The position numbers and the translations under genes are program-made. Positions 44,179-52,814 of a stretch of 64,000 bases of DNA are shown here, piece after piece (position 1 is the stretch's first letter; every line of letters begins with the position of its first letter). The notes below the pieces were generated by a model. The model did not search any database, had not been told where the DNA came from, and saw only the letters and a program-made list of their open reading frames with translations. This DNA is from Bryobacterales bacterium. GTDB lineage: Bacteria > Acidobacteriota > Terriglobia > Bryobacterales > Bryobacteraceae. Location of the stretch: positions 186,001 to 250,000 of the forward strand of contig JADJWL010000025.1 in NCBI GenBank assembly GCA_016716385.1, given 5' to 3'.

Positions 44179-45311
44179 CGCAGCCTCTCCGCGGCGCTCG
44201 TGGGCCGGTAGCGCGCGGCCGGATCGGTGGGGACAATCCGGCTGAGATCGGCCGCGGCAAAATTCCGGCCGTAGACGCGGTTGATCTCCGCCACGATCCG
44301 GTTCGCGATGGCGGCGTGCGCGGTCAGGCCCGGATAGAACCCGCTGTAGTTGTAAATGCCGCCAAGGTAGGCCGCGGTGAGCCGCTCGGTTCCGGCGGTG
44401 ATCCCGTCGCGGCGCCAGGCGGCGAAGAGTTCTTGCAGGTCCACCACGACAGCGTTGCGCGCGGCCGCCGCCGCGGCGATCTCCCGGTTGATTGCCGTCA
44501 CGCCGTCCCGGATGCGCTCCGCCGCTTCCGCGGACACCCTGGCGCCTTCAGGAACCGCCTCGCCGGAGGCGAGATACGCGAGCGCGGGCGCGGCGAGATA
44601 GCTGCCATCCGGCTGAGGCTGGAAGTAGGCGGTATCGAAGGGATTGGGAACCGTCAGGACGACCTGCTCCGAATAGTTGGCGGCGAGCGCCGTGAGAATC
44701 AGGTCGTAGAGGCTCCGCGCGTCGCCTGGAGACGGGAGCAGAGCCGCATCCCCGGCCACCGCGGCCTCGCACGCCTCCGTGTAGCCGAGGGCGACGACGG
44801 CGAGCGTCGGATTCATGGCGACCGCGTAGTCGAGTTGGGACCAGAGGGGCTTGCCCGCACCCAGCGCCATCGCCGGAAAGCCGAGAATCAGGTTGAGCGA
44901 CGTCTGGAAGGGATCGTCGGGCTGGACCAGCGGCGGCAGGGGCTTCCTGGATACCGCGTCCCGGATCCGCATCCCGGGTACGGACAGGTTGAAGACGAAC
45001 AAGGTCACCGGTTCAACCCGGACACCGGTTTGCCACCGCCCTGGAATTCTGGCAGGCTGGACCGGCCATCCCACCGGGGTTCCCACGCCGGGCGCCTGCA
45101 TCAGAGGTGTTGGGAAGATGGTGCCGAGCAATTGTGCGGCGACCGCGCCGAATGAGCCCCGCTGCCAGACCTCGTGCAGCCCGAAATCGCCCATTCCGGC
45201 GGCCAGCCCGTCGCCCAGGACAACGAACGTTGTCGTGTCGACTTTGCGAGTCTGGCCCTGCGCCAATAGAACGCAGAGGCACCCCACCGTGAACAGCCAA
45301 CGCGGTCTCAC
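44175..45311 (-). CDS. SGNH/GDSL-hydrolase-like protein lacking the catalytic serine
   Basis: A 378-residue exported protein (signal segment WLFTVGCLCVLLAQGQ). It has the SGNH layout: block I reads VVLGDGLAAGMGD where the canonical nucleophile motif is GDS, block III is weak (ALGYTEACEA) and block V has GLTAHAAIANRIV, a His without the usual Asp three residues earlier. It may be a binding protein or use another mechanism. Start GTG 45311 is chosen because it precedes the signal peptide closely; no good ribosome binding site. Coupled to the unknown secreted gene. Confidence 0.62.
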   Translation of the reverse strand: MRPRWLFTVGCLCVLLAQGQTRKVDTTTFVVLGDGLAAGMGDFGLHEVWQRGSFGAVAAQLLGTIFPTPLMQAPGVGTPVGWPVQPARIPGRWQTGVRVEPVTLFVFNLSVPGMRIRDAVSRKPLPPLVQPDDPFQTSLNLILGFPAMALGAGKPLWSQLDYAVAMNPTLAVVALGYTEACEAAVAGDAALLPSPGDARSLYDLILTALAANYSEQVVLTVPNPFDTAYFQPQPDGSYLAAPALAYLASGEAVPEGARVSAEAAERIRDGVTAINREIAAAAAARNAVVVDLQELFAAWRRDGITAGTERLTAAYLGGIYNYSGFYPGLTAHAAIANRIVAEINRVYGRNFAAADLSRIVPTDPAARYRPTSAAERLR

Positions 45312-45372
45312 GGACCAGTGTACGGCGAACGGAGGTTCGTTACAAGACTGCCGTGTCCCGCAGGCAGGGAAT

Positions 45373-47667
45373 CTAGTCCCGGCCATAGGCTTCGATGTGC
45401 CGCACCGTGAGCGGCTCGCTGGTCGAAAGCCTCCCGGCGAAGCGCAGGAAGCGGGCGGTCCTCGGCGCAAACGTGTCCGTCTGGACACCGCGCCAGGGGC
45501 CGTAGCGGCGGTCGGCGGCCAGTTCCCAGGTTTCGCCGTCGATCGAAGTTTCGATCGTGTAATTCGCGTAGGGCGCGGGTTTGCGGTACCAGTCGGGTTC
45601 GCTTAAATCGATTGCCGCCGGGAGTTCGTAGCGCAGCGCGGTCAGGGTCACGGGCTGGTCCCAGGCGACGGTCACTCCGTTCCGCTGGGATTCGGGGACG
45701 AGGTTCGGACCCGCCGCCCCCGGTCCGTCTAAGAGGTGCCGCACCGTGCGCCGGTAGAGTTCCCGGAAGAGGCGGCTCTCCGGCGCCGCCAGGACGTTCG
45801 GAAAGTTTTCGCCGCACACCATGCCCAGACGCAGGTTCTTGTGGACCGCAAGCCCCACGCGATGGAACGGCGTCGGATCGTAAGCGTCGATGCCGAACTC
45901 GCGCCCTTCAGGCGCCGCGCGCTCCGAGCGCACGATCACGTCCCAGGCGTGCGGCGCGTAAGGAATATCCACCTCCCCGCCCCACGGTCCGGGGACCTCG
46001 TCGCCGCGCTTCAGATTCAGTCCGGCGACGATCGGGTGGGTCTCGGCGGCAATCACCGCTTTACTCCCGGCGGGCCAGTAACCAACGGTGTTGTGGAACG
46101 GGTTCAGGTAGTCGATCCCGCTGCCGGGATCCGGGTTGACGACCGACGCGTCAGGCGGCGCATCGGCAGGCAGCAAGACCGGGGCGCGGAAGTCGCTGGG
46201 CTGGTCGCTCAGGTGCGCCCAAAGATGGCCCTGCTGCCAGATGTAGCGCGGCGCCTCGAGGCTGGGCAGGTACTCGACCATCACGGCGAACGAGTCCCCG
46301 CCATGCACCAGGACCGCGCCGCCGCGGCCCAGGTACTCCGTGAATCGCAGGTAGCCCTCGCGGGTGGTGAACTCGCAGTGGTTGCCGATGAGAACGAGGC
46401 GGTAGTCGTCCAGGCGGACGCGGCCGAGCGCGACGTCGTGCTGGGTCGCGTAGTCGATGGCGAAGCCATCGCGCAAGGCGAGCTCTTCGAGGTAGCGGAA
46501 GTGGTGGATGTCGTTGTAGCGCTCGTAGAGCGAGTAATAGAAATGGTTCAGGCGGCGGTGGCGGCTCGACATGGCCGCGGGCGAATAGCCCACGCTGCCG
46601 TCATAGCCGGTGCGCCAGCCATGGAAGTCGTGGCCGCCATTGGTGGAGTAGGCGTACCACATGTCCGTCGGTACGACGAACAAGACCGTGCCGCCGGGAC
46701 GCGTGGGCCGCACGAAGACATTGGTGAGCTTGGCATTCAGATCGATCGCCGCCGGGTCGACGGCCTGGCCCGCCGGGACCACGATCAGGCGGTAAAGTCC
46801 AGAGCGCCACTCGCCAACTTCGACCTTCACGGCCGTGACCGGCAACTCCTGCGTGAACGGAACGCGCCAGATAACCTGGCGCCGGACTTCGTCAATACCG
46901 ACGAGTTCCATCTTCCGGCCAGCCGCTCCCGGAGACGGAACGATGCGGACGGTCTGCCGCTCACCGGGCTGCCAACTCAGATCGGCAGGCGCCAAAATCG
47001 GGAAGAAGTTCGGAGCCACTTCCGGATCTGACCCGCTGCGGAACTGATACCATTCCGCCCACCAGAACTCGCGATCCCCCGGCCGGTAGGCGAACAGCGT
47101 GATCTCCAGACGCGGACTGGCGGTGGTGGCGGTCAACTGCAGAGTCGTGATGCCGGTAAAACGAGAGTGTCCGCGCCTGGCGTTCCGTGCCGCTTCCGCG
47201 CCATCGAGGACGGCGCCCACAGCCAGGTTCGCCGCGCGGTTGTAGAACAGCAACCCCCAGTTGGTGAACTGGTTGTCCGGCACCTTGCCATTCGGCAGGT
47301 AGAGCGGCTGTCCCTGCATCGCGCCGGTGTCGAGGGTCATCGATTCGTTGAACGCCGGGGGAAACGACCAGGCGAACCGGATCTGCTCGCCGCGGATCTC
47401 GGAATCCTTGGCGTGGCGGATGCGGTAGAGATCGATGCCACCGCGGCGTTCATGCCGCAAATCGAAGCGCAGGGGGATTCCGTCCAGCGTAAGCCGCCGC
47501 GCGGCGCGGTCAACGTTGAAGCTCCGATTGGCGACGGTCAGCGTGAAGCCCGGCGCGTCGGGGCCCAGCAGCGGTTGATCCGCCGGGGTGCCGAAGGTTT
47601 CGGTGAGAAAACTGGCGGGCTGCGCGGGCAGGGCGCTGAAGAGCGCCGCGCACAGCAGCAGCCTCAT
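45373..47667 (-). CDS. Secreted DMF-hydrolase-like protein with F5/8 C domain
   Basis: A 764-residue protein, signal peptide MRLLLCAALFSALPAQP. The central part (about 330-660) resembles the N,N-dimethylformamidase beta-subunit-like domain: TDMWYAYSTNGGHDFHGW, RLVLIGNHCEFTTREGY and YLGRGGAVLVHGGDSFAVMV. The last 130 residues form a discoidin/F5-8C-like domain (YTIETSIDGETWELAADRRY, RFLRFAGRLSTSEPL) that would bind glycans. Most family members are unstudied; an amidase role is only an analogy. The start overlaps the DUF1501 stop (ATGA). Confidence 0.72.
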   Translation of the reverse strand: MRLLLCAALFSALPAQPASFLTETFGTPADQPLLGPDAPGFTLTVANRSFNVDRAARRLTLDGIPLRFDLRHERRGGIDLYRIRHAKDSEIRGEQIRFAWSFPPAFNESMTLDTGAMQGQPLYLPNGKVPDNQFTNWGLLFYNRAANLAVGAVLDGAEAARNARRGHSRFTGITTLQLTATTASPRLEITLFAYRPGDREFWWAEWYQFRSGSDPEVAPNFFPILAPADLSWQPGERQTVRIVPSPGAAGRKMELVGIDEVRRQVIWRVPFTQELPVTAVKVEVGEWRSGLYRLIVVPAGQAVDPAAIDLNAKLTNVFVRPTRPGGTVLFVVPTDMWYAYSTNGGHDFHGWRTGYDGSVGYSPAAMSSRHRRLNHFYYSLYERYNDIHHFRYLEELALRDGFAIDYATQHDVALGRVRLDDYRLVLIGNHCEFTTREGYLRFTEYLGRGGAVLVHGGDSFAVMVEYLPSLEAPRYIWQQGHLWAHLSDQPSDFRAPVLLPADAPPDASVVNPDPGSGIDYLNPFHNTVGYWPAGSKAVIAAETHPIVAGLNLKRGDEVPGPWGGEVDIPYAPHAWDVIVRSERAAPEGREFGIDAYDPTPFHRVGLAVHKNLRLGMVCGENFPNVLAAPESRLFRELYRRTVRHLLDGPGAAGPNLVPESQRNGVTVAWDQPVTLTALRYELPAAIDLSEPDWYRKPAPYANYTIETSIDGETWELAADRRYGPWRGVQTDTFAPRTARFLRFAGRLSTSEPLTVRHIEAYGRD

Positions 47668-49085
47668 GCAAGCAGGCCCTGGATCAATTCGCCGTGCACG
47701 TCGGTGAGCCGGAAGTCGCGGCCCTGGAAGCGGAAGGTGAGCTTCGTGTGATCGAGCCCCAGTAGATGCAGGATCGTCGCCTGCACATCGTGCACGTGGA
47801 CTTTGTCCTTGACGGGAAAGAACCCGAACTCATCGGTCTCACCGATGGTCTGGCCGGCCTGGATGCCGGCGCCGGCGAACCACATCGTAAACGCTTCGAT
47901 ATGGTGGTTGCGCCCGATGGTTTCGCGGCGTTCGCCCATCGGCGTGCGGCCGAACTCGCCACCCCACACCACGAGCGTCGAATCGAGCAGACCGCGCTGC
48001 TTCAGGTCGCGGATCAACGCCATCGTCGGGCGGTCGATCTCGCGGCAGACATCGTCCAGGCCCTGCTGCAGGTTGGTGACGGGACCGCCGTGGTGGTCCC
48101 AATCGGTGTGGTAGAGCTGCACGAACCGGACACCGCGCTCGACAAGCCGCCGCGCGAGAAGGCAGTTGTTCGCGAACGACGACGAGCCAGGCTCGGCCCC
48201 GTACATCTCCAGTGTCTTCGGCGACTCCTTCGAAAAGTCGATCAGCTCCGGACCCGCGGTCTGCATCCGGTACGCCATTTCGTAGGCGTTGATGCGCGTC
48301 TCGATCTCAGGATCGCCCGTGGCGGCGAGGCGCGCGCGGTTCAGATCCTGCACGGTTTCGAGAAGCTGCCGCTGTGGCGTCCCGGCAAACCGGTCGGGGG
48401 CCGAGAGGTTCAGGATGGGGTCGCCGCCGCTCTGGAAGGGCACGCCCTGGTAGGACGTCGGCAGGAACCCGCTGCCCCAGTTCAGCGTGCCGCCGCGGGG
48501 GCCCCTGGGTCCGCTCTTCAGAACGACGAAGCCGGGGAGATCCTTCGCTTCGCTGCCGATGCCGTAGGTCACCCATGAGCCCATGCTCGGGCGTCCGAAG
48601 CGGATGGCGCCCGTGTTCATGAAGATCTTGGCGGGCGCGTGGTTGAAATTGTCGGTGCGGATCGTCGTGACGAACGCCAGATCGTCGACCACCCGCGCGG
48701 TGTGCGGCAGCAGTTCGGACACGTAGCGTCCGCTTTCGCCGTAGCGCTGGAACTTGCGCGTCGGACCCAGCAGGCGCGGCGGCTCCTGCGTGAACGTCTC
48801 CATGAAGGCGAAACGCTTGCCTTCGAGGAACTCCTGGGGACAGACTTTGCCGTCGTAGCGCTCAAGGTCGGGCTTGAAGTCGAACAGTTCGAACTGGGAC
48901 GGTCCGCCCGCCATAAAAAGGAAGATGACGGACTTCGCCTTGGCCGGGAAGTGCGGCCCGCGCGGGGCGGCGGCCGGCATGCTGGACGCGAACATCGAAG
49001 CAAGCGCAGCCTTGCCGAGGCCGACGCCGCAATCGCGGAAGAAGTGGCGCCTGGTGCGTTGGAGGAGTCTGTCGTCGCCCGCCAT
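47664..49085 (-). CDS. DUF1501 protein (Tat-exported)
   Basis: A 473-residue DUF1501 protein of the alkaline-phosphatase-like superfamily. The leader RTRRHFFRDCGVGLGKAAL is a Tat signal. Conserved parts include FLFMAGGPSQFELFDFKP, VQLYHTDWDHHGGP and VWGGEFGRTPMGERRETIGR, ending with HVHDVQATILHLLGLDHTKL. DUF1501 genes almost always follow DUF1549/DUF1553 genes, as here (4 bases downstream), in planctomycetes, verrucomicrobia and acidobacteria, and the pair is linked to sulfated polymer degradation. Confidence 0.88.
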   Translation of the reverse strand: MAGDDRLLQRTRRHFFRDCGVGLGKAALASMFASSMPAAAPRGPHFPAKAKSVIFLFMAGGPSQFELFDFKPDLERYDGKVCPQEFLEGKRFAFMETFTQEPPRLLGPTRKFQRYGESGRYVSELLPHTARVVDDLAFVTTIRTDNFNHAPAKIFMNTGAIRFGRPSMGSWVTYGIGSEAKDLPGFVVLKSGPRGPRGGTLNWGSGFLPTSYQGVPFQSGGDPILNLSAPDRFAGTPQRQLLETVQDLNRARLAATGDPEIETRINAYEMAYRMQTAGPELIDFSKESPKTLEMYGAEPGSSSFANNCLLARRLVERGVRFVQLYHTDWDHHGGPVTNLQQGLDDVCREIDRPTMALIRDLKQRGLLDSTLVVWGGEFGRTPMGERRETIGRNHHIEAFTMWFAGAGIQAGQTIGETDEFGFFPVKDKVHVHDVQATILHLLGLDHTKLTFRFQGRDFRLTDVHGELIQGLLA

Positions 49086-49088
49086 CGT

Positions 49089-51530
49089 TTACTCCCGCGT
49101 GATGAACTCGTCGAGGTTCAGGAAGACGCGCGCCACCTGGAGCCAGGCGCGGCTTTCGTCTTCCGGAGCGGCATCCAATTGCTGCTTGAAGAAGCGCTCG
49201 AGCCGGGCCACTTCTTCCGCTTCGGGCTCCCGCGCCATGCACAGGCGGAAGCCGTGCCGCAGCCGCGCCTGCCCACCCTCGGGAACTTCACGCGTCATGC
49301 GCGCGGCCAGCGCCCCGGCCATCTCGAAGTAGCCTTCGTCGTTGAGCAGCGTCAGCGCCTGGAGCGGCGTATTCGAGCGGCTGCGGCGCGTGCAAGTGGT
49401 GGTGGTATCTGGCGCGTCGAACACCATCAGATTCGGATCCGGCGCGGACCGCCAGAAGTGCGTGTACATGCCGCGCCGGAACTTGTCCGGACCATCGCTG
49501 ACGACGATGTCGCGCTGGACCTGCCCGAGCTTGCTCGCACCCTTCGGCTGGGGCGGGAAGACGCTCTTGCCGCCGACAGCGAGGTGCAACAGGCCGCTGG
49601 CGGCGAGCGCTGCATCGCGAACGATCTCCGCTTCGAGGCGTAGACGCGACTGGCGCGCAATCAACTCGTTGTAGGGATCGCGATCGGACAATTCCGGCCG
49701 GGCCTTCGAGGATTGCTTGTACGCCGCCGACGTAACGATGCGGCGGATCAGCTTCTTCTGGCTCCAGTCGCCCGCAAACTCAGCGGCGAGCCAGTCGAGC
49801 AATTCGGGATGCGTGGGTTTGCTGCCTTGTGTGCCGAAGTCGTTTTCCGTATCGACCAACCCCCGCCCGAACAGCCGTTGCCACACACGGTTCACCGTCA
49901 CACGCGCGGTCAGCGGATTCGCGGGATCGACCAGCCACTGGGCGAGATCGAGCCGGTTCGGCGCCCTGTCCTGCCGGGCAAGCGCGGGCAGCGCGCGCGG
50001 GACATCCGGCCGTACCCCGATGCCGGGCCGCAGGAAGTCGCCGCCCAGGTGGATGAACGCGGGGCGCGGTTCCGGCAGTTCGCGCATGATCATCGTGCTG
50101 GTCAGCTTCGGCTCCAACTTGGACACGGCGCGTATCGCTTCCTGCCGCTGCTGGTAGCCAGGATCGGTCTTGTAAAACACCCCGCCCAAGGCGGTGGTCA
50201 TGATCTCGTTTCGTTCCCCGCGCGGAATCGAAAGGATGAACTGGATGTCGGGCCGGAGCTTGGCTTTCTCGTCGGCGGTAAGACCGTCCTCCCACTCAGC
50301 CATGTTCGGGTCGAGAGCCTTCTTGTACTCGTTCAGTTCGGCTTCGAGGGCGGCAAGCTGCGCGCGGATAGCGGCCTTCTTTGCTTTCTCCTCAGAAGTG
50401 CCGAAGAACAGGAGCGGCTCGTGCGCCCGCCGCCGCCCGGCTTCGCCCCACTCGCCGCTGAGCTCATCGATGTTGTTGAAAAACGCGTACAGCTGGTAAT
50501 ATTCGCGCTGCGAGATCGGGTCGTACTTATGGTCGTGGCATCGCGCGCAACCGAGGGTCAGGCCGAGGAAAACGGCACCTGTGGTATCCACGCGGTCGGC
50601 AACCGCATCGACGCGATACTGTTCGAAGTCGATGCCGCCTTCCAGATTCAACAGAGTATTGCGGTGGAACCCGGTGGCCACAAGCCGGTCTTCGGTGGGC
50701 TCGGGCAACAAGTCGCCGGCGATCTGCTCAATGACGAAGCGGTCGAACGGCATGTCGCGGTTGTAGGCTTCGATGACCCAGTCGCGGTATTTCCAGATCT
50801 CGCGCTCGTGGTCGAGGTTGTAGCCGTTGGAGTCCGCGTAGCGCGCCAGATCGAGCCAGTGGCGTGCCCAGCGCTCCCCGTACTGCGGAGAAGCCAACAT
50901 CCGGTCGACCGCCTTCTCGTAGGCGTCTTGAGAGGGGTCCTTGAGAAATGCGTCGACCTCGGCTGACGTGGGCGGCAGGCCGGTCAGATCGAAGCTGACG
51001 CGGCGCAGCAGCGTGGCGCGATCCGCCTCGGGCGAAGGCTGGATCCCGTTCTCGCGCAGCTTCTTCAAAATGAACGCGTCGATGGCGTGACCGGAACCCG
51101 GCGGCTCCGGCTGGCGAACCGGCTGGAACGCCCAGTGCTTCGGCTTCCCGAAATCGGCCGAGACCTCCGTCTTCGGCCATGGAAGGCCCATCTCCACCCA
51201 GCGCGTCAACACCGCCAGATCGGCGTCCTTCAGCTTGCCGGTGGGCGGCATCTTCAGGTCGCTTTCGTGTTGGACCGCTTTCAGCAGGACGCTGGACGCG
51301 GGAGCCTCCGGGCTGAAACCGGGACCCCGGTTGCCGCCTTCGAGCACATGTTCGCGGCTTGCCAGCGAGAAGCCGCTGGTGCGGTTCTTGGCGTTGTGGC
51401 AGGCGACACAGTTCCGCCGCAGGACGGGCTTCACCTGATCTTCGTAGAAGGCGATCGCGTCCGGGGCGAAATCCTGCGCGGCCACGGGAGTAGCCAACAC
51501 GGCGAGCGTCAGCAGGACACGGGTGCGCAT
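49089..51530 (-). CDS. DUF1549/DUF1553 (PSD1) protein with cytochrome domain
   Basis: An 813-residue exported protein, signal MRTRVLLTLAVLATPVAA. Planctomycete cytochrome domain with heme site RNCVACHNAKN at about residue 40, a DUF1549 domain (AIDAFILKKLRENGIQPSPE, LRRVSFDLTGLPPTSAEVDA) and a DUF1553 domain (NPLTARVTVNRVWQRLFGRG, SNTPLQALTLLND). This is the standard partner of DUF1501. Together they are frequent in secreted systems for degrading complex polymers, but no enzymatic activity has been shown for most. Confidence 0.9.
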   Translation of the reverse strand: MRTRVLLTLAVLATPVAAQDFAPDAIAFYEDQVKPVLRRNCVACHNAKNRTSGFSLASREHVLEGGNRGPGFSPEAPASSVLLKAVQHESDLKMPPTGKLKDADLAVLTRWVEMGLPWPKTEVSADFGKPKHWAFQPVRQPEPPGSGHAIDAFILKKLRENGIQPSPEADRATLLRRVSFDLTGLPPTSAEVDAFLKDPSQDAYEKAVDRMLASPQYGERWARHWLDLARYADSNGYNLDHEREIWKYRDWVIEAYNRDMPFDRFVIEQIAGDLLPEPTEDRLVATGFHRNTLLNLEGGIDFEQYRVDAVADRVDTTGAVFLGLTLGCARCHDHKYDPISQREYYQLYAFFNNIDELSGEWGEAGRRRAHEPLLFFGTSEEKAKKAAIRAQLAALEAELNEYKKALDPNMAEWEDGLTADEKAKLRPDIQFILSIPRGERNEIMTTALGGVFYKTDPGYQQRQEAIRAVSKLEPKLTSTMIMRELPEPRPAFIHLGGDFLRPGIGVRPDVPRALPALARQDRAPNRLDLAQWLVDPANPLTARVTVNRVWQRLFGRGLVDTENDFGTQGSKPTHPELLDWLAAEFAGDWSQKKLIRRIVTSAAYKQSSKARPELSDRDPYNELIARQSRLRLEAEIVRDAALAASGLLHLAVGGKSVFPPQPKGASKLGQVQRDIVVSDGPDKFRRGMYTHFWRSAPDPNLMVFDAPDTTTTCTRRSRSNTPLQALTLLNDEGYFEMAGALAARMTREVPEGGQARLRHGFRLCMAREPEAEEVARLERFFKQQLDAAPEDESRAWLQVARVFLNLDEFITRE

Positions 51531-51573
51531 GGCGCCGGAGTTTTCAACATTCTATCGCGTTGGCTGGCGCTTG

Positions 51574-52812
51574 TCAGGCCAGGATCTCCAGGATCTTGTC
51601 CACGTCCTGCTGGTTGTTGAACACCGACGCTGAGAAGCGCAGGTGCGTGCCGAAGCGTCCGACCGTCAGCGCGGAGTTCGGTCCGGCCAGCAAAATGCGC
51701 GAGCGCCCCTGCTGATTGGCGCGCTGGATCTTCTCGCGCACCTTGGCCGCGTCGCAGAGGAACGTGAGGATCGAGGTCTTGGCGTCCTCGGGCGTGATCG
51801 GTGTGTAGCCCCGCGACGAAAGCTCCCGCCGCAGCCTCCCGAGGATCGTTTGCGCGTGCGCCTGGATGCGCTCGACGCCGAGTTTCTCGATGTATTTGAA
51901 CGACGCATGCTGGCCGGCGTAGGTGATGACTGACGGCGTCCCGCATTCGAGCGACGCCACGCCCGTGGGGACCTTCTCCTGGAGTTCGGGCACTCCCGGC
52001 TTCGGATGCGGAATCCAAGGCCTGTAGTTGAAGTCGAGCGAACCGCCGAACAACCTCGGCTTCACGACGCTGCCCCCGAGGTCTTCGCGGCAATACAGAA
52101 AGCCGAAGCCATGCTCGCCCTGGAGCCACTTGTACATGGCGCATGAGGCAAAGTCGACACCCATCGCCTTTACGTCGAGCGGGACTGCGCCGGTCCCCTG
52201 GATGATGTCCGCGAACAGGTACGCGCCGTGCGCGTGCGCCAGGTCGCTCAGGGCCTTGAGGTCCTCGCGGTGTCCGTTCACCGACGAAACCCAGGACACG
52301 GCGATGAGTTTCGTCTTGTTGTTGACGGCCCGCTCCATGTCCTTGATATCGATGCGCCAGTCACGGTGCCGGACGATGCGTACGTCGAGCCCCTGCTTCT
52401 GCCGGTGCTTGTAGTTGGCCAGGCAGCTCGTATAGTGCAGGTCATTGGTGACGATGTTGCCGCCGCCGAAGTCCATGCCGTTGAGGATCGTGTTTTCGCC
52501 GACGGTGGTCGATGCCGTGAACACGATCTCTGAAGGCTTGGCTCCGATGAGCTTGGCGAACATCGGTTTCACTTCGCGGTAGCCCGTCTCCCAGAAATCC
52601 TCGCGGCCTTCGCCCGGACCCTTGTGCAGGAAGTCAAGGTACCGGTGCATGGCCTGGACGGTGTGGTTGCCGAGAGGATGCTGCGCCGCGGAGTTGAAGT
52701 ACGTTTCATTCATCGCGCGCGGGAAGTCCGCGCGGAGGGCGGAAAAATCGGGCGGCGTCTGGGCGGCGGCGGACAGTGCCGCCGCTCCCGCGAGGAACTC
52801 TCTTCGTCGCAT
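51574..52812 (-). CDS. Class V aminotransferase-fold PLP enzyme, Tat-exported
   Basis: A 412-residue PLP enzyme of the NifS/class V type. The leader MRRREFLAGAAALSAAAQ is a Tat signal. PLP-site Lys is in SCAMYKWLQGEHGFGFLY; other parts are FTASTTVGENTILNGMDFGG, WVSSVNGHREDLKALSDLAH and LFADIIQGTGAVPLDVKAMG. No persulfide-forming active loop is clear, so it could be a lyase, epimerase or transferase acting on an amino compound. Starts 3 bases after the CehA-like gene. Confidence 0.82.
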   Translation of the reverse strand: MRRREFLAGAAALSAAAQTPPDFSALRADFPRAMNETYFNSAAQHPLGNHTVQAMHRYLDFLHKGPGEGREDFWETGYREVKPMFAKLIGAKPSEIVFTASTTVGENTILNGMDFGGGNIVTNDLHYTSCLANYKHRQKQGLDVRIVRHRDWRIDIKDMERAVNNKTKLIAVSWVSSVNGHREDLKALSDLAHAHGAYLFADIIQGTGAVPLDVKAMGVDFASCAMYKWLQGEHGFGFLYCREDLGGSVVKPRLFGGSLDFNYRPWIPHPKPGVPELQEKVPTGVASLECGTPSVITYAGQHASFKYIEKLGVERIQAHAQTILGRLRRELSSRGYTPITPEDAKTSILTFLCDAAKVREKIQRANQQGRSRILLAGPNSALTVGRFGTHLRFSASVFNNQQDVDKILEILA

Positions 52813-52814
52813 GG

